Positions 42,501 to 47,062 of a stretch of 47,062 nt of DNA are shown here, in pieces. This DNA is from Saccoglossus kowalevskii. Taxonomy: Eukaryota > Hemichordata > Enteropneusta > Harrimaniidae. The position numbers and the translations under genes were made by a program. The notes beneath the pieces are model-generated. The model made no database searches, had not been told where the DNA came from, and was given only the letters and a program-made list of their open reading frames with translations. Within the stretch, counting starts at the first letter, position 1. The number at the start of each line of letters is the position of its first letter. The DNA lies in NCBI RefSeq assembly GCF_000003605.2, contig NW_003119269.1, positions 1 to 47,062 on the forward strand, written 5' to 3'.

Positions 42501-43080
42501 ACAGTCACAGAATACACTGCATCACTCATTGAAATACAGTCACAGGATACACTGCATCACTCATAGAAATACAGTCACAGAATATACTGCATCACTCATA
42601 GAAATACAGTCACAGGATACACTGCATCACTCATAGAAATACAGTCACAGAATATACTGCATCACTCATAGAAATACAGTCACAGGATACACTGCATCAC
42701 TCATAGAAATACAGTCACAGAATACACTGCATCACTCATAGAAATACAGTCACAGGATACACTGCATCACTCATAGAAAGACAGTCACAGGATACACTAC
42801 ATTACTCATAGAAATACAGTCACAGAATACACTGCATCACTCATAGAAATACAGTCACAGGATACACTACATCACTCATAGAAATACAGTCACAGAATAC
42901 ACTGCATCACTCATAGAAATACAGTCACAGGATACACTGCATCACTCATAGAAATACAGTCACAGGATACACTGCGTCACTCATGGAAATACAGTCTCAG
43001 GATACACTGCATCACTTATAGAAATACATTCACAGGATACACTGCATCACTCATAGAAATGCAGTCAGAGGATACACTGC
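39591..43080 (+). repeat. C-type block with tandem 875-bp repeat
   Basis: gaaatgtagt cassettes at 40,081 and 40,466 (385 bp, 11 units) lead into an 875-bp (25-unit) HOR present twice head to tail: gaatatactg at 40,796 and 41,671, cttatggcaa at 41,056 and 41,931, gtaaatacaa at 41,515 and 42,390. The same 25-unit segment starts at 16,901. Small differences (cacatg near 41,039; cttatag near 41,685) separate the copies. Confidence 0.86.
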
Positions 43081-46000
43081 ATCACTCATAGAAATACAGT
43101 CACAGGATACACTGCGTCACTCATGAAAATACAGTCACAGAATACACTGCATCACTCATGGAAATACAGTCACAAGATACACTGCATCACTCATAGAAAT
43201 ACAGTCACAAGATACACTGCGTCACTCATGAAAATACAGTCACAGGATACACTGCATCACTCATAGAAATACAGTCACAGGATACACTGCATCACTCATG
43301 TAAATACAGTCACAGAATACACTGCATCACTCATAGAAATACAGTCACAAGATACACTGCGTCACTCATGAAAATACAGTCTCAGAATACACTGCATCAC
43401 TCATAGAAATACAGTCACAGGATACACTGCATCACTCATAGAAATACAGTCACAGGATACACTGCATCACTCATAGAAATACAGTCACAGAATACACTGC
43501 ATCACTCATAGGAATACAGTCACAAGATACACTGCATCACTCATAGAAATACAGTCACAGAATACACTGCATCACTCATAGAAATACAGTCACAGGATAC
43601 ACTGCATCACTCATAGAAATACAGTCACAGGATACACTGCATCACTCATAGAAATACAGTCAGAGGATACACTGCATCACTCATAGAAATACAGTCACAG
43701 GATACACTGCATCACTCATAGAAATACAGTCACAAGATACACTGCATCACTCATAGAAATACAGTCACAGAATACACTGCATCACTCATAGAAATACAGT
43801 CACAAGATACACTGCATCACTCATAGAAATACAGTCACAAGATACACTGCATCACTCATAGAAATACAGTCACAGAATACACTGCATCACTCATAGAAAT
43901 ACAGTCACAGAATACACTGCATCACTCATAGAAATACAGTCACAGGATACACTGCATAACTCATAGAAATACAGTCACAGGATACACTGCATCACTCATT
44001 GAAATACAGTCACAGGATACACTGCATCACTCATTGAAATACAGTCACAGAATATACTGCATCACTCATAGAAATACAGTCACAGGATACACTGCATCAC
44101 TCATAGAAATACAGTCACAGAATACACTGCATCACTCATAGATATACAGTCACAGGATACACTGCATCACTCATAGAAAGACAGCCACAGGATACACTAC
44201 ATTACTCATAGAAATACAGTCACAGAATACACTGCATCACTCATAGAAATACAGTCACAGGATACACTGCATCACTCATAGAAATACAGTCACAGAATAC
44301 ACTGCATCACTCATAGAAATACAGTCACAGGATACACTGCATCACTCATAGAAATACAATCACAAGATACACTGCATCACTCATAGAAATACAGTCACAG
44401 GATACACTGCGTCACTCATGAAAATACAGTCACAGAATACACTGCATCACTCATGGAAATACAGTCACAAGATACACTGCATCACTCATAGAAATACAGT
44501 CACAAGATACACTGCGTCACTCATGAAAATACAGTCACAGGATACACTGCATCACTCATAGAAATACAGTCACAGGATACACTGCATCACTCATGTAAAT
44601 ACAGTCACAGAATACACTGCATCACTCATAGAAATACAGTCACAAGATACACTGCGTCACTCATGAAAATACAGTCTCAGAATACACTGCATCACTCATA
44701 GAAATACAGTCACAGGATACACTGCATCACTCATAGAAATACAGTCACAGGATACACTGCATAACTCATAGAAATACAGTCACAGGATACACTGCATCAC
44801 TCATTGAAATACAGTCACAGGATACACTGCATCACTCATTGAAATACAGTCACAGAATATACTGCATCACTCATAGAAATACAGTCACAGGATACACTGC
44901 ATCACTCATAGAAATACAGTCACAGAATACACTGCATCACTCATAGAAATACAGTCACAGGATACACTGCATCACTCATAGAAAGACAGCCACAGGATAC
45001 ACTACATTACTCATAGAAATACAGTCACAGAATACACTGCATCACTCATAGAAATACAGTCACAGGATACACTGCATCACTCATAGAAATACAGTCACAG
45101 AATACACTGCATCACTCATAGAAATACAGTCACAGGATACACTGCATCACTCATAGAAATACAATCACAAGATACACTGCATCACTCATAGAAATACAGT
45201 CACAGGATACACTGCGTCACTCATGAAAATACAGTCACAGAATACACTGCATCACTCATGGAAATACAGTCACAAGATACACTGCATCACTCATAGAAAT
45301 ACAGTCACAAGATACACTGCGTCACTCATGAAAATACAGTCACAGGATACACTGCATCACTCATAGAAATACAGTCACAGGATACACTGCATCACTCATG
45401 TAAATACAGTCACAGAATACACTGCATCACTCATAGAAATACAGTCACAGGATACACTGCATCACTTATGAAAATACAGTCACAGGATACACTGCATCAC
45501 TCATAGAAATACAGTCACAGGATACACTGCATCACTCATAGAAATGCAGTCACAGGATACACTGCATCACTTATGGGAATACAGTCACAGGATACACTGC
45601 ATCACTTATGGGAATACAGTCACAGGATACACTGCATCACTCATAGAAATACAGTCACAGGATACACTGCATTACTCATGAAAATACAGTCACAGGATAC
45701 ACTGCATCACTAATGTAAATACAATCACAGAATACACTGCATCACTCATAGAAATACAGTCACAAGATACACTGCATCACTCATAGAAATACATTCACAG
45801 GATACACTGCATTACTCATAGAAAGACAGTCACAGAATACACTGCATCACTCATTGAAATACAGTCACAGGATACACTGCATCACTCATAGAAATACAGT
45901 CACAGAATATACTGCATCACTCATAGAAATACAGTCACAGGATACACTGCATCACTCATAGAAATACAGTCACAGAATATACTGCATCACTCATAGAAAT

Positions 46001-46250
46001 ACAGTCACAGGATACACTGCATCACTCATAGAAATACAGTCACAGAATACACTGCATCACTCATAGAAATACAGTCACAGGATACACTGCATCACTCATA
46101 GAAAGACAGTCACAGGATACACTACATTACTCATAGAAATACAGTCACAGAATACACTGCATCACTCATAGAAATACAGTCACAGGATACACTGCATCAC
46201 TCATAGAAATACAGTCACAGAATACACTGCATCACTCATAGAAATACAGT
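43081..46250 (+). repeat. Module family, copies at 43.1, 44.4 and 45.2 kb
   Basis: gcgtcactcatgaaa landmarks at 43,115, 44,410 (1,295 bp, 37 units) and 45,215 (805 bp, 23 units) start copies of the module seen at 29.2 kb. None carries the cgtcacccct landmark. The last copy changes near 45,450 into a C-type tail with gtaaatacaa at 45,715, 3,325 bp (95 units) after the one at 42,390. Confidence 0.82.
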
Positions 46251-47062
46251 CACAGGATACACTGCATCACTCATGGAAATACAGTCACAGAATACACTGC
46301 ATCACTCATAGAAATACAGTCACATGATACACTGCATCACTCATAGAAATACAGTCACATGATACACTGCATCACTCATAGAAATACAGTCTCAGGATAC
46401 ACTGCATCACTTATCAAAATACAGTCACAGGATACACTGCATCACTCATAGAAATACAGTCACAGAATACACTGCATCACTCATAGAAATACAGTCACAG
46501 GATACACTGCATCACTCATAGAAATACAGTCACAGAATATACTGCATCACTCATAGAAATACAGTCACAGGATACACTGCATAACTCATAGAAATACAGT
46601 CACAGGATACACTGCATCACTCATAGAAATACAGTCACAGAATACACTGCATCACTCATAGAAATACAGTCACAGGATACACTGCATCACTCATAGAAAG
46701 ACAGTCACAGGATACACTACATTACTCATAGAAATACAGTCACAGAATACACTGCATCACTCATAGAAATACAGTCACAGGATACACTGCATCACTCATA
46801 GAAATACAGTCACAGAATACACTGCATCACTCATAGAAATACAGTCACAAGATACACTGCATCACTCATAGAAATACAGTCACAGAATACACTGCATCAC
46901 TCATAGAAATACAGTCACAAGATACACTGCGTCACTCATGAAAATACAGTCTCAGGATACACTGCATCACTCATATAAATACAGTCACTGGATACACTGC
47001 ATCACTCATAGAAATACAGTCACAGAATACATCGCATCACTTCATAGAAATACAGTCACAAG
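46251..47062 (+). repeat. Right-edge copy of 31.9-32.6 kb
   Basis: gcataac (46,577), catataaat (46,972) and acatcgcatc (near 47,031) match 32,091, 32,486 and 32,545 at an offset of 14,486 bp. The cttatcaaaa marker at 46,412 matches 31,925 at 14,487; the one-base difference is the private insertion near 31,998. The array continues past the window end, where a one-base gain (cacttcatag) appears. Confidence 0.83.

Larger units (their letters stand above)
1..47062 (+). repeat. 35-bp satellite array filling the window
   Basis: Every line of the window reads as head-to-tail copies of one 35-bp unit (gatacactgc at its start, acagtcacag at its end), about 1,345 copies with no interruption and no inverted copy. 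Both edges cut through the array, so its true length is greater. The consensus is about 40% GC and has no CpG. On the + strand A+C makes up 23 of 35 bases. Each consensus unit carries one stop on + (TAG at unit positions 19-21) and three TGA on -. Most units differ from the consensus by 0-3 substitutions. Such arrays are typical of eukaryotic satellite or large minisatellite DNA; the family and species are not recognised. Confidence 0.98.

Noticed and set aside
1-47062. CRISPR array
   Set aside because: The period of 35 bp is fully occupied by the repeat. There are no unique spacers between conserved repeats, and no cas genes.
1-47062. Centromeric CENP-B box or telomere repeat
   Set aside because: I see no match to the CENP-B box pattern and no TTAGGG-like or plant-type telomere unit. 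The array may still be centromeric or subtelomeric, but the sequence does not show it.
1-47062. Hairpin from ACTG (unit positions 6-9) and CAGT (27-30)
   Set aside because: Only four base pairs around a long loop, and it does not extend either way. It is too weak to call a structure.
1-47062. Exonic repeat of a large repetitive protein
   Set aside because: The unit length is not a multiple of three and most three-unit cycles contain a stop on + and several on -, so a continuous coding exon is impossible across most of the window.
1-47062. Transposon or retroelement insertions
   Set aside because: I followed the repeat through the whole window and found no stretch of non-repeat sequence longer than a few bases.

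Overview
The whole 47,062-base window is one uninterrupted tandem array of a 35-bp satellite or minisatellite unit, about 1,345 units, all in the same orientation. I see no unique flanking DNA at either end, no protein gene, no tRNA or rRNA, no transposon and no CRISPR array. The consensus unit starts gatacactgc and ends acagtcacag. It is about 40% GC (14 A, 9 C, 7 T, 5 G), contains no CpG, and is A+C rich on the + strand. An array of this size points to a eukaryotic nuclear genome (heterochromatin, subtelomere or a large minisatellite), probably assembled from long reads. I cannot name the species or the chromosomal position.

Unit numbering used below: g1 of gatac to g35 of cacag. Common variants are g1a (cacagaatac), g35a/c/t (cacaag, cacacg, cacatg), a20g (catgg), a20t (cattg), a11g (gcgtc), cttatg types, taatataa/taatgtaa types, gaaagacag and gaaatgcag. 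These mark recognisable longer cassettes, so the array has several layers of higher-order repeats (HORs).

Layout: 1-2100 diverse units; 2101-4190 nearly uniform units with a dimer pattern; 4200-7345 a tandem duplication with a period of about 1,782 bp; 7346-10080 nearly uniform; 10081-19040 a mosaic of HOR copies offset by 3,080, 2,625, 2,485 and 2,380 bp; 19041-23440 nearly uniform, with 490-bp, 455-bp and 105-bp sub-periods; 23441-28480 copies of a 1,152-bp HOR; 28481-33240 copies of a module with two landmarks 350 bp apart; 33241-36800 a 2,800-bp displaced duplication; 36801-39590 the 1,152-bp family again; 39591-43080 a tandem pair of an 875-bp HOR; 43081-46250 the module family again; 46251-47062 a copy of the sequence near 31.9-32.6 kb.

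Unit length is tightly kept. Following the phase of gatac through the window, I can account for the register drift with about 36 indel-bearing units, most belonging to four recurrent classes spread by duplication. The open reading frames (all on +, 65-170 codons) come from the repeat itself and are not called as genes. The window's interest lies in how the array evolved: nested HORs, mosaic junctions, uniform islands beside diverse ones, and a compensating +2/-2 indel pair copied six times. I found no evidence of an encoded biological system.
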